Of a stretch of 51,774 nt of DNA, positions 24,309 through 33,867 are shown piece by piece. The translations under genes and the position numbers were made by a program. Positions within the stretch are counted from its first letter, which is position 1; the number at the start of each line of letters is the position of its first letter. The stretch is from Pseudomonadota bacterium (GTDB lineage: Bacteria; Pseudomonadota; Alphaproteobacteria; GCA-2731375): contig JAQBYC010000019.1 in assembly GCA_027623205.1 (NCBI GenBank), forward strand, positions 1 to 51,774, in the 5' to 3' direction. The notes beneath the pieces are model-generated. The model did no database searches, was not told where the DNA came from, and saw nothing but the letters and a program-made list of their open reading frames with translations.

Positions 24309-24803
24309 ATGGCGCAACTATTGCAATCAACAGGGACTCTCGACCGGCACAAACTCCTCAAGCCCGTATATGTCGCCACAGCTTTGACTCTATTTGCCGA
24401 GGCCGTGTATTTCGTCATATGGGGCGTCGTTCTTTTCCCCGAAGGCAGCTTGGTGGGCAAATTAATTTGGACGCTGACCTGCGGCGTTGGCATGGGCGTG
24501 GTGATCGGCATTGCCACCATCTTACTCGTGGGCGAAAAGCGTAATCCGACCATTTCCATAATAACCGCAGCGGCGACCATGGCGATCATCGGGAGCAATT
24601 GTGGCATCCTTTGCAGCTTGATCGATGAACGGTTTGACTATTTTGGTGGTCCAGAGAACACAACCCTATTTATCGTAGGAAGCGTCTTTTTGGCAATCGT
24701 GGGAGGCGCGCTTTACGGGTGGCTCGTATATGCGCCGTCACGAAATCGCGTTTATGTCCGATCAGCGTCTCGTGGGTTCGCGAACACCGAACAGGAGGTC
24801 TAG
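24309..24803 (+). CDS. Four-span membrane protein of unknown function
   Basis: A 164-residue membrane protein with four hydrophobic spans (about 20-42, 48-76, 83-105 and 117-142) separated by short polar loops, including a GSNCGILCSLIDERFDYFGG loop with two Cys. No family was recognised. It starts 12 bases after the ATPase stop and ends exactly at the start of the next gene, so it belongs to the copper export transcript. A metal permease accessory role is only inferred from position. Confidence 0.65.
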   Translation: MAQLLQSTGTLDRHKLLKPVYVATALTLFAEAVYFVIWGVVLFPEGSLVGKLIWTLTCGVGMGVVIGIATILLVGEKRNPTISIITAAATMAIIGSNCGILCSLIDERFDYFGGPENTTLFIVGSVFLAIVGGALYGWLVYAPSRNRVYVRSASRGFANTEQEV

Positions 24804-25043
24804 ATGTCGAGCGAAAACAATCCCTCATTTTTCCACTCATTACGCTTCAGATATGGCCTAGGCCTTGCCGTCTTTCTTTGCGCTGCAGGATTTTTCCTGT
24901 GGCAGGAGCATGAGGCGCATATCAGAGGCTATCTGCCGCTGATCCTGATTCTCGGTGTGTGCGGTGGCATGCATTTCTTCATGCACGGTGGCCACGGCAA
25001 GCATCATCATGACGACGGCCCGCCGGACCAGGAAAGGAGGTAG
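24804..25043 (+). CDS. DUF2933-type small membrane protein with His-rich tail
   Basis: A 79-residue protein with two hydrophobic segments (about 17-33 and 42-60) and a C-terminal His-rich end (HFFMHGGHGKHHHDDG). This matches the DUF2933 plan, common beside copper ATPases and ICMT-like methyltransferase genes. The ribosome site is AGGAGG immediately upstream in the end of the preceding gene. The His/Met tail could bind metal. It is tightly packed, with two bases before the next gene. Confidence 0.8.
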   Translation: MSSENNPSFFHSLRFRYGLGLAVFLCAAGFFLWQEHEAHIRGYLPLILILGVCGGMHFFMHGGHGKHHHDDGPPDQERR

Positions 25044-25045
25044 CG

Positions 25046-25705
25046 ATGGAAAGCCCGTCATACGGCCTGTGGACCTTGGTCGCCATCAATTCGGCCATCT
25101 TCATTCTGTTCGGCTACAGCTTCTTCAAGCCTCAGACGAAGCGTGACTGGCGCTCGTTCGGGGCCTTCAGCGCGTTCCTCGTGGCGCTGTTCACGGAAAT
25201 GTATGGCTTTCCGTTGACGATCTACTTTCTCTCCGGTTGGCTACAAAGTAATTACCCGGAAGTGGATTGGCTTTCCCACGATGCGGGGCATCTGCCGGAA
25301 ATGCTGTTCGGTTGGCGCGCCTTCCCGCACCTCGGACCATTCCATCTCCTCAGCATGGTGATTATTGGCGCGGGCTTCCTTCTTCTCTCGGCGGCATGGC
25401 GCGTCTTGTACCAGGCGCAAAGGAAAGGGACGCTGGCCAAGACCGGACCCTACGCTTATGTACGCCATCCACAATATGTCGGCTTCATCCTGGTCATGTT
25501 GGGGTTTCTCTTTCAATGGCCGACGCTGCTCACACTCCTGATGTTCCCGGTACTGGTCTGGATGTATGTCCGATTGGCTCGTCATGAGGAGCAAGAAGCC
25601 ATCGCCGCATTCGGAATTGAATACGATGCCTATGCAGAGCGAGTTCCCGGGTTCATTCCTGGATTTCGCAGGCTCACCCTCGGCCACGAAGGGCGTGGAC
25701 CTTGA
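25046..25705 (+). CDS. Isoprenylcysteine carboxylmethyltransferase-like (ICMT/PEMT) membrane methyltransferase
   Basis: A 219-residue membrane protein of five or so spans. The C-terminal half carries the family signature: LAKTGPYAYVRHPQYVGFIL (SAM-binding R-H-P-x-Y), then RLARHEEQEAIAAFGIEYDAY with the conserved Glu-Glu and Y-x-x-Y. Bacterial members of this group methylate lipids or small thiols; the substrate in metal clusters is not established. AAAGGAGG precedes the ATG. Its stop is three bases from the left end of the IS6 element at 25709, so it is the last gene of the island. Confidence 0.86.
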   Translation: MESPSYGLWTLVAINSAIFILFGYSFFKPQTKRDWRSFGAFSAFLVALFTEMYGFPLTIYFLSGWLQSNYPEVDWLSHDAGHLPEMLFGWRAFPHLGPFHLLSMVIIGAGFLLLSAAWRVLYQAQRKGTLAKTGPYAYVRHPQYVGFILVMLGFLFQWPTLLTLLMFPVLVWMYVRLARHEEQEAIAAFGIEYDAYAERVPGFIPGFRRLTLGHEGRGP

Positions 25706-25708
25706 CCC

Positions 25709-26126
25709 AGGCAGTGTCAGAGCAAATCGGCTTGAGGCGGGTGGGGGAGTTCCGTCGTTTGCGGCGATGCCAAATCCCTTCCGTTATTTCAACAATTCGC
25801 CCGAGGTAATTCGCCTCACAATGATGATGTATGTCCGGATTCCGCTTTCGCTGCGGCAGATCGAAGATTTGCGCCACGGACGCGGCATCGATATCAGCCA
25901 TGAAACGGTTCGGCCCGCGGTTCGGGGCAGAGAGCCGCACGCAGCGCATTCATCACCGGTCATATTCACGGTGGCGATGGCATCTCGAGGAGGTTTTCGT
26001 GCGTATCAATGGCCAACCGCGTTGCCTCCGGCGGGCGGCGACGAAGGTCAGCGGAAACGCCGAACGCCAGGAGACCGGTCGCTGGCTCCGATTTTCCGCC
26101 ACCGCCCACGTTCCTCTGACAGTGCC
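25709..26126 (+). mobile_element. Internally deleted IS6-family element, both inverted repeats kept
   Basis: The left end GGCAGTGTCAGAG (25709-25721) and right end CTCTGACAGTGCC (26114-26126) are inverted repeats with one mismatch. Between them are IS6 transposase pieces: from ATG 25767 MPNPFRYFNNSPEVIRLTMM, PLSLRQIEDL and GIDISHETVR in one frame, then RWRWHLEEVFVRING in another. The 418 bp are about half the length of a typical IS6 element, and the C-terminal catalytic part is missing. Flanking 8-mers (TTGACCCA and CGCTAACC) differ, so there is no target duplication. The element could be moved only by a transposase supplied elsewhere. It marks the island-core border. Confidence 0.85.
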
Positions 26127-26128
26127 CG

Positions 26129-27283
26129 CTAACCGGCATAGCTGGGGCGGCGGGAGATGATCAGGTCGCGGTGAACATAGACGCTGAGTATCAGGCCGAA
26201 GCCGATCAATAGGGACATCATCGAGGTGCCGCCATAAGAGACCAGCGGCAGGGGAACCCCGACGACCGGGATCAGGCCCATGACCATGGCCATGTTGATG
26301 AAAACATACAGGAAGAAGGTTGAGATCACGCCGGCGGCCAACAGGCGGCCAAATTGACTGCGCGAGCGTACGGCGATGGCATAGCCGTAGGCTATGACCA
26401 ACATATACAGGCTCAATAATCCAAGGCAGCCTATGAGGCCGAATTCCTCGGCCAGCATGGTGAAGATGAAATCGGTTTGACGCTCCGGCAAAAAGGCCAG
26501 ATGGCTTTGCGTACCTTGCATAAAGCCCTTACCGAACAGCCCGCCCGAGCCCAGGGCGATCTTTGACTGCATGATATGATAACCGGCGCCCAAGGGATCG
26601 CGCTCCGGGTTCAGGTAGGTCAGCACCCGTTCCTTTTGATAGCCATGCAGCATGAACCGCCAGGCCAGCGGGATCGCCAACAGAACGGCGCCCAGAGCGA
26701 CGGCAAATTTCCACAGCCTCACCCCGGCCAACAACATGATTGCCGTCGCCGTCGCCAGCAGCAGGATCGCCGTGCCCAGGTCGGGTTGGCGCATGACCAG
26801 CGCGACGGGGATCAAGATCAACACAATGGGCACCACCAGCCAACGAATCCGGCCTACCTCTTCCAGAGGCAGGCCGTGGTAAAAGCGCGACAGGGCCAGA
26901 ACCAAGGCGATTTTCATCACCTCGGATGGCTGCAACTGGAACAGGCCCAGATCGACCCAACGCCGCGCGCCCATGCCGACGACACCCATAACCTCCACCG
27001 CCATTAACAGCAACAATGCCGCGGCATAGATCAAATAGGCGTGGCGCAGCCAGGCACGGATATCAATCAGCGCAATTAGCAACATCAAGCCGAGTCCAAC
27101 GGCAAAGCGGATCATCTGGCGCGATGCCCAGGGATGGATCTGGCCATTGGCGGCAGAGTACAACATGGCAAAACCGACCCCGGCGATCAGCGAGATCAAC
27201 AATATCAGCAACCAATTGATCTGCGCCAGCTTCTGCAGCAGGGTCAGATCAACCTGTCGGCTCATTTGTCCGCCCAGTGACAT
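26129..27283 (-). CDS. rodA: RodA, SEDS-family peptidoglycan glycosyltransferase of the elongasome
   Basis: A 384-residue ten-span SEDS protein that polymerises glycan from lipid II during rod elongation, paired with PBP2. Visible landmarks are GARRWVDLGLFQLQPSEVMK, the RQPDLGTAILLL segment with the catalytic-region Asp, and the C-terminal GVPLPLVSYGGTSMMSLLIG motif. The start at 27283 is used, with a possible internal start at 27265. The gene begins three bases after the PBP2 stop. Its own stop codon (26129-26131) is two bases from the right end of the IS6 element, so the end of this operon is the island border and its native terminator has been lost or displaced. Confidence 0.95.
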   Translation of the reverse strand: MSLGGQMSRQVDLTLLQKLAQINWLLILLISLIAGVGFAMLYSAANGQIHPWASRQMIRFAVGLGLMLLIALIDIRAWLRHAYLIYAAALLLLMAVEVMGVVGMGARRWVDLGLFQLQPSEVMKIALVLALSRFYHGLPLEEVGRIRWLVVPIVLILIPVALVMRQPDLGTAILLLATATAIMLLAGVRLWKFAVALGAVLLAIPLAWRFMLHGYQKERVLTYLNPERDPLGAGYHIMQSKIALGSGGLFGKGFMQGTQSHLAFLPERQTDFIFTMLAEEFGLIGCLGLLSLYMLVIAYGYAIAVRSRSQFGRLLAAGVISTFFLYVFINMAMVMGLIPVVGVPLPLVSYGGTSMMSLLIGFGLILSVYVHRDLIISRRPSYAG

Positions 27284-27286
27284 CGT

Positions 27287-29227
27287 TTAGGTTTTCCGCT
27301 CTTTTCCGCGACCACCGCCAGCCACACCCAAGGCTGATCGCCCCATCGGGTCGCCGCGCAGCACTTCGGTCATGATATCCTTGGTCAAAGCCGCCGCGTA
27401 GATGCCGGATCCGCCATGTTCGACCACAACCGCGGTCGCATAACGCGGCGCACCGACCGGCGCAAACGCAGTGAACAGGGCATGGTCGCGCTCTTGCCAC
27501 GGGGTTTCTTTGCTTAGTTTACCGCCGGCCTTTCGCTCGGCCTTGGTAATCCGGCGAACTTGCGCGGTGCCGGTCTTGCCGGCCATTTGGGCATTCAGTT
27601 CCTTATCCAGCTTGTACTTTCGCGCGGTGCCACGAGCGCCGTTGACGACTTCCGACATGGCGTCGGTGATAAATTTCAGATTGGCCGCTGAAACGCCCAT
27701 GGACTGGGCATCGGCATCGAATTTCCGAACGCCGCCGGCGTTATCCCGCCCATCGCCCGCCGCAGACCGGGCGCCATCACCGTCCAGCTTCCTGGAGTTC
27801 TGATGTCGCAACAATTTGGGGCGCACGGCCATGCCACCATTGGCCAGGCGGGCAGTCATGACAGCCAGTTGCAGCGGCGTCGCCAACAAATAGGCTTGAC
27901 CGATCCCGGTGATCAGGGTCTCACCCATTTGCCAGGGTACGCCGGTAACCGCCAGTTTCCAATCCTTGCTGGGCACCAAACCGTCTTTTTCACCGGTCAA
28001 CTCAATACCAAAGGCCTCGCCCAAGCCAAAGCGCAGGGCCATGTCGCCAATGCGGTCAACCCCCAAGCGACGGGCCAAATCATAGAAATAAATATCACAG
28101 GACTGGGCGATCGCCTGTTTCATATCGACCCAGCCGTGCCCTCCATAGCGGTGGCGCCAGCAGTGGAACTTGCTGGTGCCCAATTCGATCACGCCATTGC
28201 AAAAGACCCGATGGTCAGGTCCCGCGACCCCCGCCTCCAACGCCGCCAGGGCGACGATCATTTTGAAGGTTGAACCAGGCGGATACTGCCCGGATATGGC
28301 CTTATTAATCAATGGTTTACGTGGATGTTGCGCCAAGTTCTGCCAGGCCTTGCTGGACATGCCCAGGTTAAACGCGTTGGGATCATAACTGGGTGATGAC
28401 ACCATGGCGAGAATTTCGCCCTGATGAATGTCCATGACCACGGCGGCCGCGCTTTCATCGGCCAGACGGCGGGCAATCGCCTCCTGCAATCCAGTATCGA
28501 TGGTCAGTACAACGTCGTCGCCAGATTGGCCATCCTGTCGCGCCAATTCCCGTATCACACGGCCATAGGCGTTAACCTCGACCCGGGAATTACCAGCCTT
28601 GCCCCGTAGAGATTCATCGTAGATTTTTTCGACGCCGTTTTTACCGATGCGAAAACCCGGCAGTTCCAGCAATGGATCGCCGGTCAAATCAGCTTCCGAA
28701 ACGGACGAGACATAGCCGACAATATGGGCCGTTTCGAGCCCCTTCGGATAATATCGGCCTTCGCCGACATCAGGCTGTACGCCCGGCAAATCAGGCAATT
28801 GCACATTGACGTGGGCAAATTGCTCCCACGTCAGATTTTCCGCCACCTTGATGGGCACAAAGGGGCGTTTGCGCTTGACCTCGCGCAGCACGCGGTTGCG
28901 CTGATGCGAATTGATGGGAATGATATGGGCCAGACGGTCCAGTGTTTCAGCCACCCCTTTCGTTTGTTCCGCTATTAAAACAATCCTATAATTCTGCCGA
29001 TTAGAGGCTAGTTCCTGGCCGAAACGGTCCAGCACCAGGCCGCGCGGCGGCGCCAGCAGGCGCATGGAAATGCGGTTTTCTTCGGCCAGCATCTTATACT
29101 GATCGGATTCAAGGACTTGCAGATAATACATCCGCCCCATCAACAAGGCAGCCAGGCTTAGCTGCCCGCCCCCGAGTAGCGCCAGACGCCGGGTAAAGGC
29201 TTTGTGACGGCTGCCATCCCGTTCCAT
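27287..29227 (-). CDS. mrdA: PBP2, class B penicillin-binding transpeptidase of elongation
   Basis: A 646-residue class B PBP: N-terminal membrane anchor (about 15-35), dimerisation/pedestal domain, and a C-terminal transpeptidase with the three catalytic motifs Ser319-TFK, Ser376-CD and KTG (551-553). It cross-links peptidoglycan made by RodA. A low-complexity insert (about 475-508, rich in Asp, Gly and Arg) lies in the transpeptidase domain between the SxN and KTG motifs and is longer than usual. The gene is packed in the order mreB-mreC-mreD-mrdA-rodA, standard in alphaproteobacteria. Confidence 0.96.
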   Translation of the reverse strand: MERDGSRHKAFTRRLALLGGGQLSLAALLMGRMYYLQVLESDQYKMLAEENRISMRLLAPPRGLVLDRFGQELASNRQNYRIVLIAEQTKGVAETLDRLAHIIPINSHQRNRVLREVKRKRPFVPIKVAENLTWEQFAHVNVQLPDLPGVQPDVGEGRYYPKGLETAHIVGYVSSVSEADLTGDPLLELPGFRIGKNGVEKIYDESLRGKAGNSRVEVNAYGRVIRELARQDGQSGDDVVLTIDTGLQEAIARRLADESAAAVVMDIHQGEILAMVSSPSYDPNAFNLGMSSKAWQNLAQHPRKPLINKAISGQYPPGSTFKMIVALAALEAGVAGPDHRVFCNGVIELGTSKFHCWRHRYGGHGWVDMKQAIAQSCDIYFYDLARRLGVDRIGDMALRFGLGEAFGIELTGEKDGLVPSKDWKLAVTGVPWQMGETLITGIGQAYLLATPLQLAVMTARLANGGMAVRPKLLRHQNSRKLDGDGARSAAGDGRDNAGGVRKFDADAQSMGVSAANLKFITDAMSEVVNGARGTARKYKLDKELNAQMAGKTGTAQVRRITKAERKAGGKLSKETPWQERDHALFTAFAPVGAPRYATAVVVEHGGSGIYAAALTKDIMTEVLRGDPMGRSALGVAGGGRGKERKT

Positions 29228-29234
29228 GACGACC

Positions 29235-29747
29235 TCAACCCGGCTGAGTCAAAGGTTGCATGCGGGCCAGGAATAACGCGACCAGGGGATATGCGGCGGT
29301 GCCAATGGCATGGCTGACGACCAGCGGCACCGACTCGATTGCCGTGGTATGAAACAACGAGGCAAAAAACCAGTTAATGACCGCCGCCCCCGCGGCGATC
29401 AGCAAATATCCCAGCCAACTGACGGCAAAGGACTTGCCGGCCAAGGTGCGGCGTTGGCCCGCGGCGGCCCAATGCACCAGGATCAAAACCAGCGCATTCA
29501 ATCCCGGTGGCCCCCCACTCAACACATCCACCAGAAGTCCCAGCAGGAAGGCCGCGCCGGCGGGCATCAATTCCGGGCGAAAGACACTCCAGTAGTAGAC
29601 CGAAATCAGCGCCAGGACCGGCGCCGCCAGCGACGATTTGGGCAGGCCATAGGGTAACATCGCGGCCAAAACAAGAATTGCGGAGATCGAGATTGGCACC
29701 CCGGCTCTGACAAAATTTGCGGCCTTGTTCGCCAGCGAACTTTCCAT
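29235..29747 (-). CDS. mreD: MreD, rod-shape-determining membrane protein
   Basis: A 170-residue protein with about five hydrophobic segments, including FRPELMPAGAAFLLGLLVDVLSGGPPGLNALVLI, whose L-x-G-L-x-x-D-x-x-x-G motif is typical of MreD. It helps link cytoplasmic MreB to periplasmic MreC and the PBP2-RodA synthase. Its start directly follows the MreC stop without a gap, and its stop is seven bases before the PBP2 start, showing tight co-translation. Confidence 0.93.
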   Translation of the reverse strand: MESSLANKAANFVRAGVPISISAILVLAAMLPYGLPKSSLAAPVLALISVYYWSVFRPELMPAGAAFLLGLLVDVLSGGPPGLNALVLILVHWAAAGQRRTLAGKSFAVSWLGYLLIAAGAAVINWFFASLFHTTAIESVPLVVSHAIGTAAYPLVALFLARMQPLTQPG

Positions 29748-30683
29748 TTACCGATCCGTTCCGATCACCGGAGCGGTGCCATCAATGGCCGTGGAGTCTG
29801 CAGGATCTGCTATGCCCTCTCTCCGCAGTCCGATATCTCGCATCGGAACGGCGCGATAGCGCAGTATGGTGACGTATTCCAGCCTGGCCCATTCGACGTA
29901 GGGCTGGATGTGCGCCTCTCCATCGGTGATGGAAGATACAATGCCGACCGGCAAGCCTGGGGGAAAGACCCCCGCGTGACCCGATGTTACCACCCTTTCA
30001 CCCGGATTGACCTTGGCATTTGCCGCCAGGAATGTCAGCCGCGGGCGGGCTGAATTGTCACCGGCCAGTATGGCGCGATGGCGGGAATGTTCTATCGTCA
30101 CGGGCACCCGCGAGTTCAAATCAGTTAGCAGCAGCAGGCGGGCCGAATGCTGCCCGACCTCGACCACTCGCCCTGCAAGTCCCTGGCCCGTGGTTACGGC
30201 CTGTCCGCGTTCCACGCCATCCCGTCTACCGGCATTCAAAAGCGCCGACTGTACGAACAGGCCGCTGGTATCGCCGATCACGCGGGCGGAAATGAAATGA
30301 GGCGCGGGGTCCCGAGCCGGCTTTAACAGCGCCCGCAGGCTGGCGTTCTCCTGTTCCAGATTGCGGGCAATGGTTTGCCATTTTGCCAGCCGTGCTACTT
30401 TTTCGCGCAAGGCCTGATTTTCACGGCCCGTGTTCCAGAATTGCTCGATTTCGGCAATGGCATGGCGGGCAGAGATGACCGGCGCGCTCAACACTTCCAG
30501 GACCGGTGCGACGGCTTCGACCGCCATGACCCGCAATTGGCGAATGGCATCACCGTGGGTTTTGCCCAGAATTAGCAAGGCTACGGCAATGGTCATCAGC
30601 AGTAGCAGACCAAAGCGCTGCGCCATCCCACGTGCGGGCGCGGCGACCCGCGACAAACTGCTTAATCTTGGCCCTTTCGCCAC
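29748..30683 (-). CDS. mreC: MreC, periplasmic rod-shape scaffold protein
   Basis: A 311-residue protein: short cytoplasmic tail, one membrane span (about 25-42), a coiled-coil region (about 75-115, ENQALREKVARLAKWQTIAR then NLEQENASLRALLKP) and the beta-barrel domain with GLAGRVVEVGQHSARLLLLTD and SRHRAILAGD. MreC activates the RodA-PBP2 complex. It is the second gene of the mreBCD group, 65 bases after MreB. Confidence 0.94.
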   Translation of the reverse strand: MAKGPRLSSLSRVAAPARGMAQRFGLLLLMTIAVALLILGKTHGDAIRQLRVMAVEAVAPVLEVLSAPVISARHAIAEIEQFWNTGRENQALREKVARLAKWQTIARNLEQENASLRALLKPARDPAPHFISARVIGDTSGLFVQSALLNAGRRDGVERGQAVTTGQGLAGRVVEVGQHSARLLLLTDLNSRVPVTIEHSRHRAILAGDNSARPRLTFLAANAKVNPGERVVTSGHAGVFPPGLPVGIVSSITDGEAHIQPYVEWARLEYVTILRYRAVPMRDIGLRREGIADPADSTAIDGTAPVIGTDR

Positions 30684-30748
30684 TGCCGTTCCTGCCCGCT
30701 TGCTACCCTTACCGCTTCAGCCGCCAACACATTAACGCGACGACCCCA

Positions 30749-31795
<1,047 letters not shown>

Positions 31796-32169
31796 TTATT
31801 TCCGCCCCCGGCCTCTAAGGCCCTAAGTCATTCATAATAATACAGCGTCCTTCATTGACCCGTATTAAACGAATTCCATTAACCAAGTCTTAAGGTTAAG
31901 CAAACCCTTCACATGACAACGCATAACATCGACAAATTTACGCCACGATAGATAGAATGCCCAAGTGGTACCCATAGAAGTTAATTTGGGCAGCAATAAG
32001 GCAGACGAACCGGAACCAACACCTAACACAGGATCTGCCGACCAAACTTATTCGCCAGATTCCAAATAGTTATTACGACTAATTCGACTCACGCCGCAAG
32101 TGGAATTATGGCGGCGGCGCGCTGCCGAACCAAACGCGGCGAAGATTTCTGCCCAGCCGAGGTCTCGAT
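31796..32169. other. 374-base intergenic region between ilvC and mreB
   Basis: AT-richer than its surroundings, with no open frame of note. It must hold the end of the ilvC transcript and the mreB promoter. TATTAT-like blocks near 31835-31842 (minus strand) could be a -10, but no convincing -35 at 17 bases was found. No tRNA, no repeat and no clear terminator hairpin was seen. Confidence 0.5.
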
Positions 32170-33189
32170 TTAGTTTTTTGCCTTATCCACAAGACGGCCT
32201 TCGGCGATCCAGGGCATCATGGCGCGCAGCTTTTCGCCCACCACTTCCGATTGATGCTCCGACGAACGGCGACGCATTGCTTTGAACGAGGGCTGATTCA
32301 CCTTGTTTTCCAGCATCCATTGGGCCGCGAATTCGCCGGATTGAATGCGCGTAAGGACTTTACGCATGTTATCTTTGACATGCTCGTCGATGACGCGCGG
32401 GCCAGAGATATATTCGCCATACTCGGCAGTGTTGGAGACCGAGTAGTTCATGTTGGCGATGCCGCCTTCATAAATCAGGTCGACGATAAGCTTCATTTCG
32501 TGCATGCATTCGAAATAGGCCATTTCCGGCGCGTATCCTGCTTCCACCAGAATTTCGAAGCCAGCCCGCATTAATTCACAGACGCCGCCACACAGCACCG
32601 TTTGCTCACCGAATAGATCCGTTTCGCATTCTTCGCGGAATGTGGTTTCGATCGTCCCCGCGCGGCCGCCACCGATGGCGGAGGAGTAGCTGAGGCCAAT
32701 TTCCAGAGCATTGCCGGAAGCGTTTTGATGCACCGCTACCAGGCAGGGCACGCCAGCGCCACGGACGTATTCCGAACGGACGGTGTGGCCGGGGCCTTTC
32801 GGCGCGATCATGAATACATCCATGTCGTCCCGCGGCTCGATCAAATTAAAATGGATCGACAAACCATGGGCAAAGGCGATCGCCGTGCCCTGGCGCATGT
32901 TGCCGCATAAATCGTCAACCCAAAGATCAGCCTGGCCCTCGTCCGGGGTCAACACCATGGCCAGATCGGCCCAGGCGGCCGCCTCACCCGGCTGCATCAC
33001 CTTGAACCCCGCGGCTTCGGCCTTGGCGATGGAGCCGCTGCCCGGGCGCAGGGCGACAATCACGTTCTCACAGCCGGAATCCTTCAGATTATTGGCATGA
33101 GCATGGCCTTGGCTGCCGTAGCCGAATATGGCTACTTTTTTGCCTTTGATCAGGTTTACATCAGCATCGCGGTCATAGTACACGCGCAT
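32170..33189 (-). CDS. ilvC: Ketol-acid reductoisomerase, class I
   Basis: A 339-residue enzyme that converts acetolactate or acetohydroxybutyrate to dihydroxy acids with NADPH and Mg2+ in valine, leucine and isoleucine synthesis. Visible: Rossmann motif [12 protein letters not shown], the [11 protein letters not shown] loop, acidic metal ligands ([12 protein letters not shown] and [17 protein letters not shown]). Length is that of the short class I. The start at 33189 has AGAGGA eight bases upstream; a 12-residue upstream extension is rejected. It follows ilvH after 78 bases in the same direction. Confidence 0.96.
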   Translation of the reverse strand: MRVYYDRDADVNLIKGKKVAIFGYGSQGHAHANNLKDSGCENVIVALRPGSGSIAKAEAAGFKVMQPGEAAAWADLAMVLTPDEGQADLWVDDLCGNMRQGTAIAFAHGLSIHFNLIEPRDDMDVFMIAPKGPGHTVRSEYVRGAGVPCLVAVHQNASGNALEIGLSYSSAIGGGRAGTIETTFREECETDLFGEQTVLCGGVCELMRAGFEILVEAGYAPEMAYFECMHEMKLIVDLIYEGGIANMNYSVSNTAEYGEYISGPRVIDEHVKDNMRKVLTRIQSGEFAAQWMLENKVNQPSFKAMRRRSSEHQSEVVGEKLRAMMPWIAEGRLVDKAKN

Positions 33190-33267
33190 GATTGGTATCC
33201 TCTTCGTTGCTGGTTTCGCCACCACGGCGGGGCAGGCATTATTAGGAGGTCGTTGCTGGGGCTCTAT

Positions 33268-33783
33268 CTACATGGCGTCCGCGCCGCGTGCAATGGCAAC
33301 GACACCTGTGCGGGAAATTTCGGCCAATCCAAGGGGTTGCATCAGGTCGATAAAGGCATTGATCTTGCCGCTATCGCCAGTGACTTCGAAGACGAACGAA
33401 TTCAGCGTCGAATCCACCGCCCGGGCGCGAAAGATATCCGCGACCCGCAGGGCCTCGATGCGGTTTTCGCCTTGGGCGACCACTTTCACCAAGGCCAGTT
33501 CCCGCTCAACCGAGGGCCCATCCTCGGTCAGATCGACCACACGGCACACTGGAATCAATCGTTCCAATTGGGCCCGGATCTGATCAATGATCATTTCGTT
33601 GCCGGAGGTGACGATGTTGATGCGAGAGCGGTCCCGGCCGGCGTCGACCTCGGCCACCGTCAGGCTTTCGATGTTATAGCCCCGGCCAGAGAATAGTCCC
33701 ACCACCCGGGCCAGGACGCCTGGCTCATTGTCGACAAGGACCGCGATCGTATGCTTGGGCGCAATTTTAGACAATTCACTCAT
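33268..33783 (-). CDS. ilvH: Acetolactate synthase small (regulatory) subunit
   Basis: A 171-residue protein with an N-terminal ACT domain (about 10-85, HTIAVLVDNEPGVLARVVGLFSGRGYNIESL) and the C-terminal ilvH domain (RELALVKV...GKINAFIDLMQPLGLAEISRTGVVAIARG). It binds valine and sets feedback control of the large subunit. It lies 84 bases after the large subunit gene and 78 before ilvC. Confidence 0.96.
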   Translation of the reverse strand: MSELSKIAPKHTIAVLVDNEPGVLARVVGLFSGRGYNIESLTVAEVDAGRDRSRINIVTSGNEMIIDQIRAQLERLIPVCRVVDLTEDGPSVERELALVKVVAQGENRIEALRVADIFRARAVDSTLNSFVFEVTGDSGKINAFIDLMQPLGLAEISRTGVVAIARGADAM

Positions 33784-33867
33784 GACATCCTCGATAGAAT
33801 TTAACCATCCGAACCACAGGTCCGGGCCGGTCCGTCTGGAAAATTTGGGCTGGCTGGTCCGGTGCGA

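Noticed and set aside
25701-26134. Target-site duplication around the IS6 element
   Set aside because: The two flanking 8-mers are different, so no duplication can be claimed.
31796-32169. RNA gene in the largest core intergenic gap
   Set aside because: No tRNA cloverleaf, conserved RNA motif or strong hairpin could be seen.
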